Shown: positions 17,696-26,939, counted from the first letter of the stretch. The stretch: DNA of 64,000 nucleotides from DASQBT01 sp963746955 (GCA_963746955.1 CAVVDR010000006.1:19824-83823); one strand, 5' to 3'. Program-made: numbers and translations. Notes: generated from the sequence alone by a model not told the origin.

Positions 17696-18304
17696 CTATT
17701 TCCCAAGGTGGGCGATCACCTCTGCGCTCGCACGTCGGCGCCGCTCTCCTTGGGGTTGTGCACAGTGACCCAAGGCCAGCACCAGTGCCGGCTTCTCTCC
17801 GGCCGGCAGATTCAGCGCAAGCGCAAGTTTCTGTTCGTCAAATCCTCCAATGGGACAGGTGGCCAACTGTTGATGAACCGCTTCCAGCATCATGAAGGCC
17901 GCGGCAATCTGGCACTGGCCCACCGCCCAAAGGGCGATATCTGTGGACTCATAAAGAGCCCGGTAAGCGTCCATCACCAGAGCGGGGTCACCGTCGCCCG
18001 CTTCCGCTTCAAGCTGTCTCTTCACAAAGCGATTGCCGGGGCGCAGGGATTCCACCAAGGCCACCAACACGATCAACACCGGTGCAGTCGCTGCGGGAGC
18101 TTGACTGAAGCAGGCTTCGGCCACCTGTTTGCGCAATGTGGCTTCCTTCACGGACAGAAATCGCCAAGGCTCCAGGCCGAAGCCTGATGGGGCCAGGCGG
18201 CCCGCCTCAAGCACAGACCGGAGCAATTCATGTTGCACTTGCTGCGAAGTAAAGTGACGACAGGCGTGGCGCGCGATAATTTCGCTCATGCAGTTTGTGC
18301 TCAT
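17696..18304 (-). CDS. Nitroreductase-family NAD(P)H oxidoreductase
   Basis: 202-residue FMN enzyme. RHACRHF near the start supplies FMN phosphate contacts, APSGFGLEPWRFLSV matches the family's APS.....PW.F motif, and the end has the ALGHCAQPQG region that usually reads GYP. The preferred substrate is not predictable. ATG 18304 has a GAGG five bases upstream; ATG 18289 is an alternative. Confidence 0.85.
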   Translation of the reverse strand: MSTNCMSEIIARHACRHFTSQQVQHELLRSVLEAGRLAPSGFGLEPWRFLSVKEATLRKQVAEACFSQAPAATAPVLIVLVALVESLRPGNRFVKRQLEAEAGDGDPALVMDAYRALYESTDIALWAVGQCQIAAAFMMLEAVHQQLATCPIGGFDEQKLALALNLPAGEKPALVLALGHCAQPQGERRRRASAEVIAHLGK

Positions 18305-18352
18305 GACTGCCTCATTCCGTTACACTTTCACTATCAATCAGAGCGTGATGTC

Positions 18353-18781
18353 ATGGAACCCATAGAATTTTCCCCCCACAACGACATGGAACAACAGCTG
18401 GTCGAAGTCCACGCGGGCACCATGGAGGTGGAAGACTTTGTCGCCCGACTCATGAACGAACAGGTCTTCATGCCGGTCAGGGATGAGAAGCACGCCATCG
18501 CCGGCTTCCAGCGCTCTACCCGGGCTGAACCGCTGATCCTGGAAGATGAGGACGGTACCAGGGTTGTGGTGGTGTTCACCAGCCCGGAACGGGCCAAGCC
18601 GTTCCTGGAATCTTACCCGGATTACAAGGGGGGACTGCTGACAGAGTTCTCCTGGCTGCTGAAGAAAATAGGTGGCGGCTTCCCAATCGCACTCAACCCC
18701 GGCTGGGAAATGGGCCTGGACTTCGATGCCGAAATGGTCGCCAGTCTGATCGCCGGCATGCCCCCCGAACACAACAACTGA
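18353..18781 (+). CDS. SseB-family protein
   Basis: 142 residues with the SseB N-terminal domain: EQQLVEVHAGTMEVEDFVARLMNEQVFMPV, then VVVFTSPERAKPF and ALNPGWEMGLDF. E. coli SseB affects serine sensitivity of sulfurtransferase mutants; other members are secretion-associated; function here is unknown. The gene ends three bases before the glcD-like gene. Confidence 0.8.
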   Translation: MEPIEFSPHNDMEQQLVEVHAGTMEVEDFVARLMNEQVFMPVRDEKHAIAGFQRSTRAEPLILEDEDGTRVVVVFTSPERAKPFLESYPDYKGGLLTEFSWLLKKIGGGFPIALNPGWEMGLDFDAEMVASLIAGMPPEHNN

Positions 18782-18784
18782 ATC

Positions 18785-20167
18785 ATGCTCGCTCCCGCTG
18801 TCCGTTCGGCCCTTGAGCAGGCTCTGGGCGCCGACCGGGTATTTTCCGACGATCCCACCCTGGCGCTATACAGCGCCGATGAAACACCGCGTAAGGTAAT
18901 GCCCGCGGCCGTGCTCTTCCCCGCCAGCCATGCGCAAGTGGTGAAGCTGGTGCAAATAGCCTACACCCATCGCATCCCTCTGGTGGCCAGGGGCGCCGGC
19001 TCGGGCAACGTCGGCGGCGCACTCCCGGTTGCCAACGGGCTGGTGGTGAGCTTCGAGTGCATGAACCGCATGGTGGAATTCGACCCCGTCAACCGCCTGA
19101 TGGTTGTCGAGCCGGGCGTGGTCACTGAACACATCGACCAGTTGGCCCGCACCCAGGGATTGTTCTATCCGCCCGACCCGGGCAGCGGCCCATATTGCCG
19201 CATAGGCGGCAATCTGGCGATGAATGCTGCCGGCCCGCGCGCAGTGAAGTACGGCGTAACCCGCGACTACGTCCTTGGGCTGCGCGCGGTCACCGGCGAT
19301 GGGCGGGAGATCCGCACCGGCTGCCGTACCAGCAAGGGCGTCACCGGTTACGACTTCACCCGCCTGCTGGTTGGCTCAGAAGGCACGCTCGCGTTCATCA
19401 CCGAAGCCACGCTCAAGCTGCTGCCAGCACCGGAAGCGATCACTACGCTGCGGCTTTGCTACAGCAGCAACCACGCCGCACTGGAGGCAGCGGGACGCGT
19501 AATGAAGCAAGCCGTTCTGCCCTGCGCCCTCGAATTCATGGATCGACGCGCCATCGATGCCATTCGTCCCACCGGCGCGGCGGACGACTTGGCCGATGGC
19601 ACCCGTGCCCTGCTAATGGTAGAAGCGGATGGTGCCCGCGCCGATCTGCCACGCCAAGTCGCCGCTTTGAAGAATGCCCTGCAGGGCGACGGCCTGTTGG
19701 AGTTGAAAGAGGAAGTCCAGCGAGACGACGCCCTGCGCCTGTGGGCCGCGCGCAAATCGCTGTCCCATGCCGTAAAACAGATCGCTCCGCTCAAGATCAA
19801 CGAGGATGTCGTGGTGCCGGTCTCGCGGCTGGCCGAATTTGTCGACTTCATCGACCGTCTCGCGGATCACCACAAGCTGCCCATCGTCTCCTTCGGCCAT
19901 GCCGGCAACGGCAACCTGCATGTGAACCTGATGGTGCACCCCGACGACGCCGATGAAATGCAGCGTGCGCGCAGCGCGCTTGACGCCTTGTTTAAAGAAA
20001 CGCTCGCCCGGGGAGGCACCCTGTCTGGCGAGCACGGCATTGGCAGCGAGAAGCGCGCTTATGTGCCACTGGAAATCGACCCGCCGACGCTAGCCCTGAT
20101 GCGCGCAATCAAGCTGCAATTCGACCCCGCAGGCATTCTGAATCCGGGCAAAGTATTCCCTGATTGA
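18785..20167 (+). CDS. glcD: FAD-linked oxidase, glycolate oxidase subunit GlcD type
   Basis: 460-residue FAD-binding PCMH protein that oxidises a 2-hydroxy acid (glycolate or D-lactate). The FAD domain shows PLVARGAGSGNVGGALPVANG, DPGSGPYCRIGGNLAMNAAGPRAVKYG and GSEGTLAFITEATLKL. The C-terminal cap has FGHAGNGNLHVNLMV and GGTLSGEHGIGSEK, whose histidines usually hold a metal. No glcE or glcF follows; the next features are tRNAs, so a D-lactate dehydrogenase role is as likely as glycolate oxidation. Confidence 0.88.
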   Translation: MLAPAVRSALEQALGADRVFSDDPTLALYSADETPRKVMPAAVLFPASHAQVVKLVQIAYTHRIPLVARGAGSGNVGGALPVANGLVVSFECMNRMVEFDPVNRLMVVEPGVVTEHIDQLARTQGLFYPPDPGSGPYCRIGGNLAMNAAGPRAVKYGVTRDYVLGLRAVTGDGREIRTGCRTSKGVTGYDFTRLLVGSEGTLAFITEATLKLLPAPEAITTLRLCYSSNHAALEAAGRVMKQAVLPCALEFMDRRAIDAIRPTGAADDLADGTRALLMVEADGARADLPRQVAALKNALQGDGLLELKEEVQRDDALRLWAARKSLSHAVKQIAPLKINEDVVVPVSRLAEFVDFIDRLADHHKLPIVSFGHAGNGNLHVNLMVHPDDADEMQRARSALDALFKETLARGGTLSGEHGIGSEKRAYVPLEIDPPTLALMRAIKLQFDPAGILNPGKVFPD

Positions 20168-20181
20168 GGCAAAAAAAGACC

Positions 20182-20211
20182 TTTACAAGCAAGCGGCTTC
20201 TCAACTAAAAT
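20182..20211 (+). promoter_or_regulatory. Predicted sigma-70 promoter of the tRNA cluster
   Basis: A TTTACA -35 (20182-20187) and a TAAAAT -10 (20206-20211) are separated by 18 bases and lie 16 bases before tRNA-Ala. The GCGCGG just after the -10 is the GC-rich discriminator expected of stable-RNA promoters under stringent control. Confidence 0.7.
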
Positions 20212-20227
20212 GCGCGGCTTCTGTGTT

Positions 20228-20303
<76 letters not shown>

Positions 20304-20527
20304 ACCTGAAACTCGTATCAATTTTATGCTGTGCAAGTTCGGCAAGAATCTGAGTTCTGCCGGTCGTGCCGCCAAGTTCATTGGTATGACTTAAGGGTTT
20401 TGGCTGCCAATTTGTATAGCCCGCGAGCAGGCGTCGTTCAACTTCGTCCCGCTGGGTTTTGTGTTATCGCCGCTGGGTGTGTCTGTGACTCAGTTGCACA
20501 AGAAGTAGACGGATCGCCGTCAGCCTC

Positions 20528-20603
20528 GTCCCCATCGTCTAGAGGCCTAGGACATCGCCCTTTCACGGCGCAAACCGGGGTTCGAATCCCCGTGGGGACG
20601 CCA
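20528..20603 (+). tRNA. tRNA-Glu (TTC)
   Basis: 76 nt with encoded CCA. GTCCCC..GGGGAC acceptor stem, anticodon loop CTTTCAC (TTC), T arm GGTTCGAATCC. It follows tRNA-Ala by 224 bases of sequence in which I see no gene. Confidence 0.96.
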
Positions 20604-20649
20604 CAAGTTTATAGAGAGCTTGCTGTGGCAAGCTTTTTATTTGCCGCCC

Positions 20650-20726
20650 GGAGCGGTAGTTCAGTTGGTTAGAATACCGGCCTGTCACGCCGGGGGTCGC
20701 GGGTTCGAGTCCCGTCCGCTCCGCCA
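20650..20726 (+). tRNA. tRNA-Asp (GTC)
   Basis: 77 nt with encoded CCA. GGAGCGG pairs with CCGCTCC; anticodon GTC in loop CTGTCAC. It ends 25 bases before the epsD start, so read-through from the tRNA promoter may feed the EPS genes downstream. Confidence 0.96.
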
Positions 20727-20751
20727 CCAATTCCATCCCTTGGAGGACACC

Positions 20752-21744
20752 ATGGCTCTCAACTTATTCCCGCGCATTGCGATCGTCCCTTTCCTCGCCC
20801 TTGCCCTTCTTGCCCAAGGCTGTGAGAAGAACAGCAAGTCGGAAGGCAAGAGCGATAGCCAGGTCGCGGCAAGCGTGAACGGCGACGATATTACGGTTAG
20901 TCAAATTGACAGCGCCGTCCAGCGGCTTGGAAAGGTGCCGCAGGATAAGGTGCAACAGGTCAACAATCAGGCCCTGAAGGCTCTGGTGGATCAGCAAATC
21001 CTGGTGCAGCAGGCGCTCAAAGACAAGCTCGATCGCAACCCCAATGTCAAGCAGGCCTTGGAATCAGCGCGCCGTCAGATACTTGCGCAGGCCTTTATTC
21101 AAAGCAAGACGGAAAACACCCCCAAGCCTACCGACGCCGAAATCAGCGACTTCGTCAACAAACACCCCGAACTGTTCTCGGCGCGCCGCATATACCGCCT
21201 GGAGGAGATCAACATACAGAACGCGCTGGGCAAGGCTGACGAGATTCGATCGCAACTCACTGCCAGCAAGAACATGAACGAATTCGCGCAATGGCTCAAA
21301 GCCCAGGGCTACAAGTTCGATGCTGTCCAGGCGGGGCGTTCCGCGGAACAGCTGCCGTCCGCCCTCGCCACCCAGCTTCTCAACGCAAAACCCGGGCAAG
21401 CTATTATCTCCAACAACAATGGCAACCTGGTCGTCATCCTGGTTGCGGCCGCGGTCTCCCAGCCACTTTCCGAGGAACAGGCAAAGCCTGTTGCGGAACA
21501 CATACTTATGACCCAGAAGCAGCGTGAAATTGCCGAGCAGCAGATCAATACGCTGCGCAGTGCGGCGAAGATCGAGTATCTGGGCGACTTCGCCGATCTC
21601 GGCAAAGAGTCCGCCAAGCCAGCCGCGCAAGCCGCTCCTCCAGCTCCGTCTGCTCCTGCCACGACCGAGCCCGCCACCCCGAACGACGATCAGACCGCAG
21701 GAACCGATGCAGGTGCGATGAAGAAAGGATCATCGGGCTTGTAA
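20752..21744 (+). CDS. epsD: EpsD-type peptidyl-prolyl isomerase (EPS system lipoprotein)
   Basis: 330 residues with an N-terminal signal and lipobox LLAQGCEKN, so a periplasm-facing lipoprotein. The body follows the EpsD/SurA plan: VAASVNGDDITVSQIDSAVQR, LVDQQILVQQALKDKLD, KPTDAEISDFVNKHPELFSARRIYRL and a parvulin-like C-terminal part, ending in a Pro/Ala/Thr-rich tail. EpsD accompanies exosortase-linked exopolysaccharide clusters, probably folding the secretion apparatus. GGAGG five bases before ATG 20752 fixes the start. Confidence 0.85.
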   Translation: MALNLFPRIAIVPFLALALLAQGCEKNSKSEGKSDSQVAASVNGDDITVSQIDSAVQRLGKVPQDKVQQVNNQALKALVDQQILVQQALKDKLDRNPNVKQALESARRQILAQAFIQSKTENTPKPTDAEISDFVNKHPELFSARRIYRLEEINIQNALGKADEIRSQLTASKNMNEFAQWLKAQGYKFDAVQAGRSAEQLPSALATQLLNAKPGQAIISNNNGNLVVILVAAAVSQPLSEEQAKPVAEHILMTQKQREIAEQQINTLRSAAKIEYLGDFADLGKESAKPAAQAAPPAPSAPATTEPATPNDDQTAGTDAGAMKKGSSGL

Positions 21745-21806
21745 GCTTGCAGCCAGGTAATCTGACTATAAGCATTCCGGGCGCGCAAGTGCCCGGATAA
21801 TGCAGC

Positions 21807-22502
21807 ATGTCTCGCGTTCTCATCAAGCACCCGGGCCTTAGTCGCAGCCTGCCGTTTGCCCTGTTCATTCTCCTGCTGGCCGTCGAGTTGAACTGGACGA
21901 CGCTGCAGCCCCTGAATCATGGGTTGCAAAGCGTGGACAAGCGATGGCTATACGGCATCAAGGCAGGTCTGGCCGCACTGGCGTTGATCTGGCTGTGGGC
22001 GCGCTTCGAAGAGTTGAAAACCTTGCCCCGCCGGCTTGGCGGATGGGTAATGGCCGTCGGTATCGGGGTTGGCATCTTTGTCCTATGGATCAACCTGACC
22101 CAATCCTGGCTACTGCTCGGTGAAATGGGGAAGGGATTTGACCCGCGTCACGCTGACGGCCAGATGGACTGGCTACTGGCCGGCATCAGACTCGCCGGTT
22201 CCGCGCTGGTCGTCCCGATCATGGAGGAATTGTTCTGGCGGTCTTTCATCATGCGCTGGATCGACAAACCGGACTTTCTGTTACTTGATCCGCGCAATGT
22301 CAGCCTTCGCAGCGTGCTCATTTCCAGCGCCCTCTTTGCGCTTGAACACACACAGTGGTTTGCCGGATTCCTGGCAGGCTTTGCCTACGGCTGGCTTTAC
22401 CGGAAGACCGGCAAGCTCTGGCTGTCCATCTTCGCCCACGCCATCACCAATGCCGTGCTGGGCCTGTGGGTGCTCAATACCGGAAACTGGCAATTCTGGT
22501 GA
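21807..22502 (+). CDS. CAAX protease-related membrane protein (exosortase-associated)
   Basis: 231-residue membrane protein of the CPBP/CAAX protease group, the type placed in exosortase/PEP-CTERM loci. The catalytic motifs are intact: MEELFWRSFIMRW (EExxxR), FALEHTQWFAGFLAGFAYG (FxxxH) and IFAHAITNAVLG (HxxxN/D). About seven hydrophobic segments are visible. It probably processes or protects a membrane partner of the EPS/PEP-CTERM system; no exosortase gene is in the window. Confidence 0.82.
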   Translation: MSRVLIKHPGLSRSLPFALFILLLAVELNWTTLQPLNHGLQSVDKRWLYGIKAGLAALALIWLWARFEELKTLPRRLGGWVMAVGIGVGIFVLWINLTQSWLLLGEMGKGFDPRHADGQMDWLLAGIRLAGSALVVPIMEELFWRSFIMRWIDKPDFLLLDPRNVSLRSVLISSALFALEHTQWFAGFLAGFAYGWLYRKTGKLWLSIFAHAITNAVLGLWVLNTGNWQFW

Positions 22503-22669
22503 TGGAGACGCGGCCTGGCGCCAGCAAAAAAGGTGTTTTGCTCCCTCAAGAAACTGGACTATTCTGGGCACGACTTACTGGCTCAATGGAACCGGCAACT
22601 GGGGCGATCACCTCTCCGATTCACTGAGCTATCTTCGCTGACTTCAGAAGAAACCATCTAAGGACACGC

Positions 22670-23752
22670 GTGAAAAAAGCTCTCATCACCGGCATCACCG
22701 GCCAGGACGGCGCCTACCTGGCGGAGTTTCTGCTGGACAAGCATTACGAGGTGCACGGCATCAAGCGCCGCAGTTCGCTGTTCAATACCGACCGCATCGA
22801 TCACCTGTATCAGGACCCGCACGAGAAGGGGCGCCGCTTTATCCTGCACCATGGCGACCTGACCGACTCTTCCAGCCTGGTGCGCATCATCCAGCAGGTA
22901 CAGCCCGACGAGATCTATAACCTGGCGGCCCAGAGCCACGTAGCAGTGTCATTTGAAGAGCCCGAATACACCGCCAACTCCGACGCACTTGGGGCGCTTC
23001 GGGTTCTTGAAGCCATCCGCATCCTCGGCATGGAGAAGAAGACCCGTTTCTATCAGGCCTCCACTTCCGAACTCTTTGGTCTCGTGCAGGAGACCCCGCA
23101 GAAGGAGACCACGCCCTTTTATCCGCGCTCCCCCTATGCGGTAGCCAAGCTCTACGCTTACTGGATCACGGTCAATTACCGGGAGGCCTACGGCATGTAT
23201 GCCTGCAACGGCATCCTGTTCAATCACGAAAGCCCGGTCCGGGGTGAAACCTTCGTCACCCGCAAGATCACACGGGCACTGGCCCGGATCAAGCTGGGGC
23301 TGCAGGACTGCGTGTACCTGGGCAACCTGGATGCCAAGCGCGACTGGGGCCATGCCAAAGACTATGTCGAGATGCAGTGGCTGATGCTGCAACAGGACAA
23401 GCCAGAAGACTTCGTCATCGCCACCGGCGTGCAGTACAGCGTGCGTGATTTTGTCGATGCGGCGGCCCGCGAGCTCGGTCTTGCGATCCGCTGGGAAGGC
23501 CAGGGCGTGGAAGAGAAGGGCTATGCTGCCAGCGGCGCATGCATTGTCGCGGTGGACTCACGCTACTTCCGTCCAACCGAAGTTGAATCGCTGCTCGGCG
23601 ACCCGAGCAAGGCAAAGCAGAAACTGGGCTGGACCCCGAAAATAGGCTTCGCCGAACTGGTCGCAGAGATGGTGAGAGAAGATCTCAAAGCCGCCGAGCG
23701 CGATGAGCTGATCAAGAAGCATGGATACAAGGCCATGGACTATCACGAATGA
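22670..23752 (+). CDS. gmd: GDP-mannose 4,6-dehydratase
   Basis: Converts GDP-mannose to GDP-4-keto-6-deoxymannose, first step to GDP-L-fucose. 360 residues, full length. The NADP motif GITGQDGAYLAEFLL, RRSSLFNTDRIDHLY and the catalytic YPRSPYAVAKLYAYW (YxxxK) are present. The start is GTG at 22670 with AAGGA upstream. Stop and fcl start overlap as ATGA. A decayed copy of this gene's 3' end lies at about 59942-59998. Confidence 0.97.
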   Translation: MKKALITGITGQDGAYLAEFLLDKHYEVHGIKRRSSLFNTDRIDHLYQDPHEKGRRFILHHGDLTDSSSLVRIIQQVQPDEIYNLAAQSHVAVSFEEPEYTANSDALGALRVLEAIRILGMEKKTRFYQASTSELFGLVQETPQKETTPFYPRSPYAVAKLYAYWITVNYREAYGMYACNGILFNHESPVRGETFVTRKITRALARIKLGLQDCVYLGNLDAKRDWGHAKDYVEMQWLMLQQDKPEDFVIATGVQYSVRDFVDAAARELGLAIRWEGQGVEEKGYAASGACIVAVDSRYFRPTEVESLLGDPSKAKQKLGWTPKIGFAELVAEMVREDLKAAERDELIKKHGYKAMDYHE

Positions 23753-24717
23753 GCATGGAGCGCACCGCACGCATTTACGTCGCTGGCCACCGCGGCCTGG
23801 TGGGTTCCGCCCTGATGCGCGATCTCACGGCGAAGGGTTACACCCACCTGCTTACTCGCACCCATGCCGAATTGGATCTGACCAGTCAGGCACAGGTGGA
23901 CGCCTACTTCGAGCAGGAGAAGCCCGACTACGTCTTCCTCGCCGCCGCCAAGGTCGGCGGCATCCACGCCAACAATGAATACCCGGCCGAGTTCATCCGC
24001 GACAATCTCGCCATCCAGACCAACCTCATCCATGCCGCCTATAAAGCAACGGTCAAGCGCCTGCTGTTTCTGGGTTCTTCCTGCATCTATCCGATGCTGG
24101 CGCCCCAGCCAATGAAGGAGGCGCATCTTCTGACCGGCCCGCTGGAGCCGACCAACCGTCCCTATGCCTTGGCCAAGATCGCCGGCATCGAAATGTGCTG
24201 GAGCTACAACCGGCAGCATCGCACGCGGTATTTGGCGGTGATGCCGACCAATTTGTATGGCCCTGGCGACAACTACCATCCGGAGAACTCCCACGTGATC
24301 CCGGCCTTGATCCGCAAATTCCATGAGGCCAAGGTAAACAGACAGCCGACCGTAATCGTCTGGGGAACCGGCACGCCGCGCCGCGAGTTCATGTACAGCG
24401 AGGACATGGCGGATGCCTGTGTCTATCTGATGAATCTGCCGGATGATCAATTCATCCCACTATTGGGCCAGGATCGAAACGATGGCCTGCCGCCGCTGGT
24501 CAACGTCGGCGTGGGCGAAGATCTGACCATTGCCGAATTGGCCGGGCTGGTGAAAGCCGTGACTGGTTATGCGGGCAAGATCGTGTTCGATCCCACCAAG
24601 CCGGACGGCACACCGCGAAAGCTGCTCGATGTTTCCAGGCTAAGTGGCTTGGGGTGGCGGGCGCGAACCAGCCTCCGCGACGGGCTAGCCACGGCCTACG
24701 CCGACTACCTCAAATAG
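23749..24717 (+). CDS. fcl: GDP-L-fucose synthase
   Basis: NADPH-dependent epimerase-reductase that finishes GDP-L-fucose. 322 residues. YVAGHRGLVGSALMRDL is the Rossmann motif; LGSSCIYP and RPYALAKIAGIEMC (catalytic Ser, Tyr, Lys) are intact, as are NLYGPGDNYHPENSHVIPA and REFMYSEDMADAC. It overlaps gmd by four bases, so the pair is coupled. The product would supply fucose to the EPS locus at 42-64 kb. Confidence 0.96.
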   Translation: MSMERTARIYVAGHRGLVGSALMRDLTAKGYTHLLTRTHAELDLTSQAQVDAYFEQEKPDYVFLAAAKVGGIHANNEYPAEFIRDNLAIQTNLIHAAYKATVKRLLFLGSSCIYPMLAPQPMKEAHLLTGPLEPTNRPYALAKIAGIEMCWSYNRQHRTRYLAVMPTNLYGPGDNYHPENSHVIPALIRKFHEAKVNRQPTVIVWGTGTPRREFMYSEDMADACVYLMNLPDDQFIPLLGQDRNDGLPPLVNVGVGEDLTIAELAGLVKAVTGYAGKIVFDPTKPDGTPRKLLDVSRLSGLGWRARTSLRDGLATAYADYLK

Positions 24718-24785
24718 AAATTTCGTTCCTTCTGCCCATTTCGCGTCTGCTATCCTGGCGGTCGATTTGAATTTACACCCACAAC

Positions 24786-24811
24786 CCCTGCTCACAAGGC
24801 AGGGCCTTCTT
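24786..24811 (+). terminator. Weak hairpin after fcl, possible terminator
   Basis: CCCTGC (24786-24791) and GCAGGG (24799-24804) can pair around a seven-base loop, followed by the mixed pyrimidine run ccttctt. It is the only hairpin of this kind in the 266 bases between fcl and the convergent gene at 24984, a stretch in which I see no gene. Confidence 0.35.
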
Positions 24812-24983
24812 AGGGCGTTCGGTTACTTTATTCGTCAAGTTGCACAGATGAGGGTGCAGAATGCGATAATGGGTGGGCAAGGCTCGCTTTGGACACGAGC
24901 CGTTTCCCTAACGCTGGTTATCCCGGCTGGAGATTTTGGAGTTCTTCAGTCGTTCCACGGACCAACATTAGGTAGCCCGAAAT

Positions 24984-25565
24984 CTATCCCTCTACTGGTG
25001 ACGGGTCGTGAGCTAATGAGTCAATGAACGCCGCAAGGCGTTTCGCTTCATCTTTCGTCAGGTCGCGCGGAATCACTACCTGAGCTAAGAACGTCGGCCG
25101 TAGTGGAAACGGAAGCGCAAGGCTCGTTTCAGTTGTTGCGGCCCGTATGGGCATATGTGGTGCAAGAACGTGATGGTTGGTCTCGAGATTGCTCACCTCG
25201 CGTGCCTTGCTTTTGTTCTCGCCGCCTTTACGCGGCTCCGCGCGACGCGACTTTTGAGATGCTTTACCGGGCAACTTGTACCCGGTCGGGTCCGTGACGA
25301 ACTGCACAAAACTCTCGATCACCCCACGCACCCTACTTTCGTAAACGCGAAGCGACTCAGCGGAGAGTTCCCCGGGGTGTCTATTGTTGTACTGCACGAC
25401 CGCCGCCTGCACATCGACCTGGCGAACATCCTCGTCTGCGCTGACCTGCTCAAGAACTTTCTTGCACGCCGCGCGAAGTCCACCGCCAGTATTCACATTG
25501 ATCCGGCCTTTCTGAACTGACGTCTCAATGAACTCCATTAGTCCGCGTTTAGAAAAATTCTGCAT
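24984..25565 (-). CDS. Orphan core-binding-domain-like protein
   Basis: 193 residues. The first 100 (SKRGLMEFIETSVQKGRINV..LRAACKKVLEQV..VQAAVVQYNNR..SAESLRVYESRVRGVIESFVQF) look like the helical SAM-like core-binding domain of tyrosine recombinases, but no catalytic R..HxxR..Y domain follows. The middle is basic and probably disordered; the end (VIPRDLTKDEAKRLAAFIDSLA) forms a short helix pair. It may bind DNA. It sits in an AT-richer patch on the 3' side of tRNA-Arg(CCT), which suggests acquisition. Confidence 0.6.
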   Translation of the reverse strand: MQNFSKRGLMEFIETSVQKGRINVNTGGGLRAACKKVLEQVSADEDVRQVDVQAAVVQYNNRHPGELSAESLRVYESRVRGVIESFVQFVTDPTGYKLPGKASQKSRRAEPRKGGENKSKAREVSNLETNHHVLAPHMPIRAATTETSLALPFPLRPTFLAQVVIPRDLTKDEAKRLAAFIDSLAHDPSPVEG

Positions 25566-25973
25566 CCCATCCTCCTGTTACATTGCTTAATGTTACAGTC
25601 GTTTCTGTGCAAGTCAAGATGTTTGTTCGTATGTGTGTGCAATTTATCCTATATTATCTACAAATGCAGTCATCACACCCCTCTTCCAATATTTCCCGGC
25701 ACAATACAATCTCTCATGCCAAGGGGCCACCCTCCGGCGGTTTTTTCATCGCCTCTTTAACTGAAATCGTCGACAGCGCTGCGCGCCATTTCAATTACAC
25801 CCCGTTTTTCGAACATGGGCTTTGGGCGTGTTGCGCCTTATTTATGAAGGGACTGATTTCGTGGGGCCTTTCTTATTATTTTGCCTACCCCCGCTCCTGC
25901 GACGCCACCGCTATTGGTCCGCTATTAGACACTCAGTCCAGAAACCCACACATGGCTGAAGCCTTGGTACACC
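25566..25973. other. AT-rich intergenic stretch beside tRNA-Arg(CCT)
   Basis: No supportable gene. The DNA is clearly AT-richer than its surroundings (for example around 25600-25680) and includes a G/C hairpin followed by TTTTTT near 25725-25746 on the + strand. An ORF across it runs through the tRNA in antisense and has no protein-like features. I found no repeat of the tRNA 3' end that would mark an attachment site. Confidence 0.4.
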
Positions 25974-26049
25974 TGGCGCCCCGAACACGAATCGAACGTG
26001 TGACCTACCCCTTAGGAGGGGGTTGCTCTATCCACTGAGCTACCGGGGC
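25974..26049 (-). tRNA. tRNA-Arg (CCT)
   Basis: 76 nt with encoded CCA. Acceptor GCCCCGG pairs with TCGGGGC (one wobble); anticodon stem-loop ACCCC-CTCCTAA-GGGGT gives CCT. It marks the border of the AT-rich accessory patch at 24.7-26.0 kb. Confidence 0.95.
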
Positions 26050-26153
26050 CTGCTGATGATGGCAGGCCAGCATTTTAAGTGATTTTCCCCCGCCCTGCCC
26101 TCGTGAGCGATCTTCTGCCGCCCCCCTTTGCCTCCAAAGACTAGAATAATCTA

Positions 26154-26699
26154 ATGAAGATTGCGCTCCTGATCCTGCTTGTCGGTGCGGCGGCCGTTTG
26201 GATCTATCTTGGTCTGCGCCCCGGCCATTCTCCCCAGCCCGGACAGCCTGCGCCGGAATTCCGGTTGCCGGATCAGAACGGGGCCATGCGCTCTCTGGCG
26301 GATTTTTCCGGGCGCTGGCGGGTGCTGTATTTCTACCCCAAGGACGACACGCCCGGATGCACCCAGGAGGCGTGCCGGTTCCGCGATGATTTCGCCGCGC
26401 TGAATGCGCTGGGGGCGGTCGTGATCGGCATCAGCATGGATACGCCCGCTTCGCACGCCCATTTCGCCGGCAAGTACCAGTTGCCGTTCTATCTGCTGGC
26501 TGATGAAACGGGCACCGTCACGCGGGCTTATGGCGCATTGATGAAGATTGGTTTACTCCGTATGGCGCGGCGCCATACCTTCATCATTGACCCGGCCGGG
26601 CGGATCGCCAAGGTTTATCTGGCTGTCAATCCGGCGAGCCACTCCCGGGAGGTGATCGGGGAGTTGCACAGGCTCATGGAAATGCCTAAAGCAGGTTAA
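26154..26699 (+). CDS. Membrane-anchored PrxQ-type peroxiredoxin
   Basis: 181 residues. The N-terminal hydrophobic stretch (IALLILLVGAAAVWIYLGL) is an uncleaved anchor or signal, placing the enzyme on the periplasmic side. DDTPGCTQEACRFRD shows the peroxidatic Cys and, five residues on, the resolving Cys of the canonical 2-Cys PrxQ. HTFIIDPAGRIAKVY completes the fold. It differs from the cytoplasmic bcp at 8097, which lacks the resolving Cys. Confidence 0.85.
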   Translation: MKIALLILLVGAAAVWIYLGLRPGHSPQPGQPAPEFRLPDQNGAMRSLADFSGRWRVLYFYPKDDTPGCTQEACRFRDDFAALNALGAVVIGISMDTPASHAHFAGKYQLPFYLLADETGTVTRAYGALMKIGLLRMARRHTFIIDPAGRIAKVYLAVNPASHSREVIGELHRLMEMPKAG

Positions 26700-26939
26700 G
26701 GGTCTGGAGATCGTTACGCCGAGTCCGGCATGAGGACAGTTGGGAGCCGGACGAACCCGCTGATCTTGATCCCTTGTCCATTCAGTGCAGATATTTTGAG
26801 GAAATGGGCAGAATGGCGCAGCGCCGGCGCTATCAAGACTTCTGCACAACGCCCGTTAATGGTGGTAACCCATTGATTGAGCCTGAATTTGGTTTCATCA
26901 GGATCCGGCATCGCGCAGTCAGGATCGGAAAACTTGGAT

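Noticed and set aside
24718..25980. Attachment-site repeat of tRNA-Arg(CCT)
   Set aside because: I looked for a second copy of the tRNA 3' end across the AT-rich patch and found none.
25583..26038. 151-codon ORF on the + strand
   Set aside because: It passes through tRNA-Arg in antisense and has no protein-like features.
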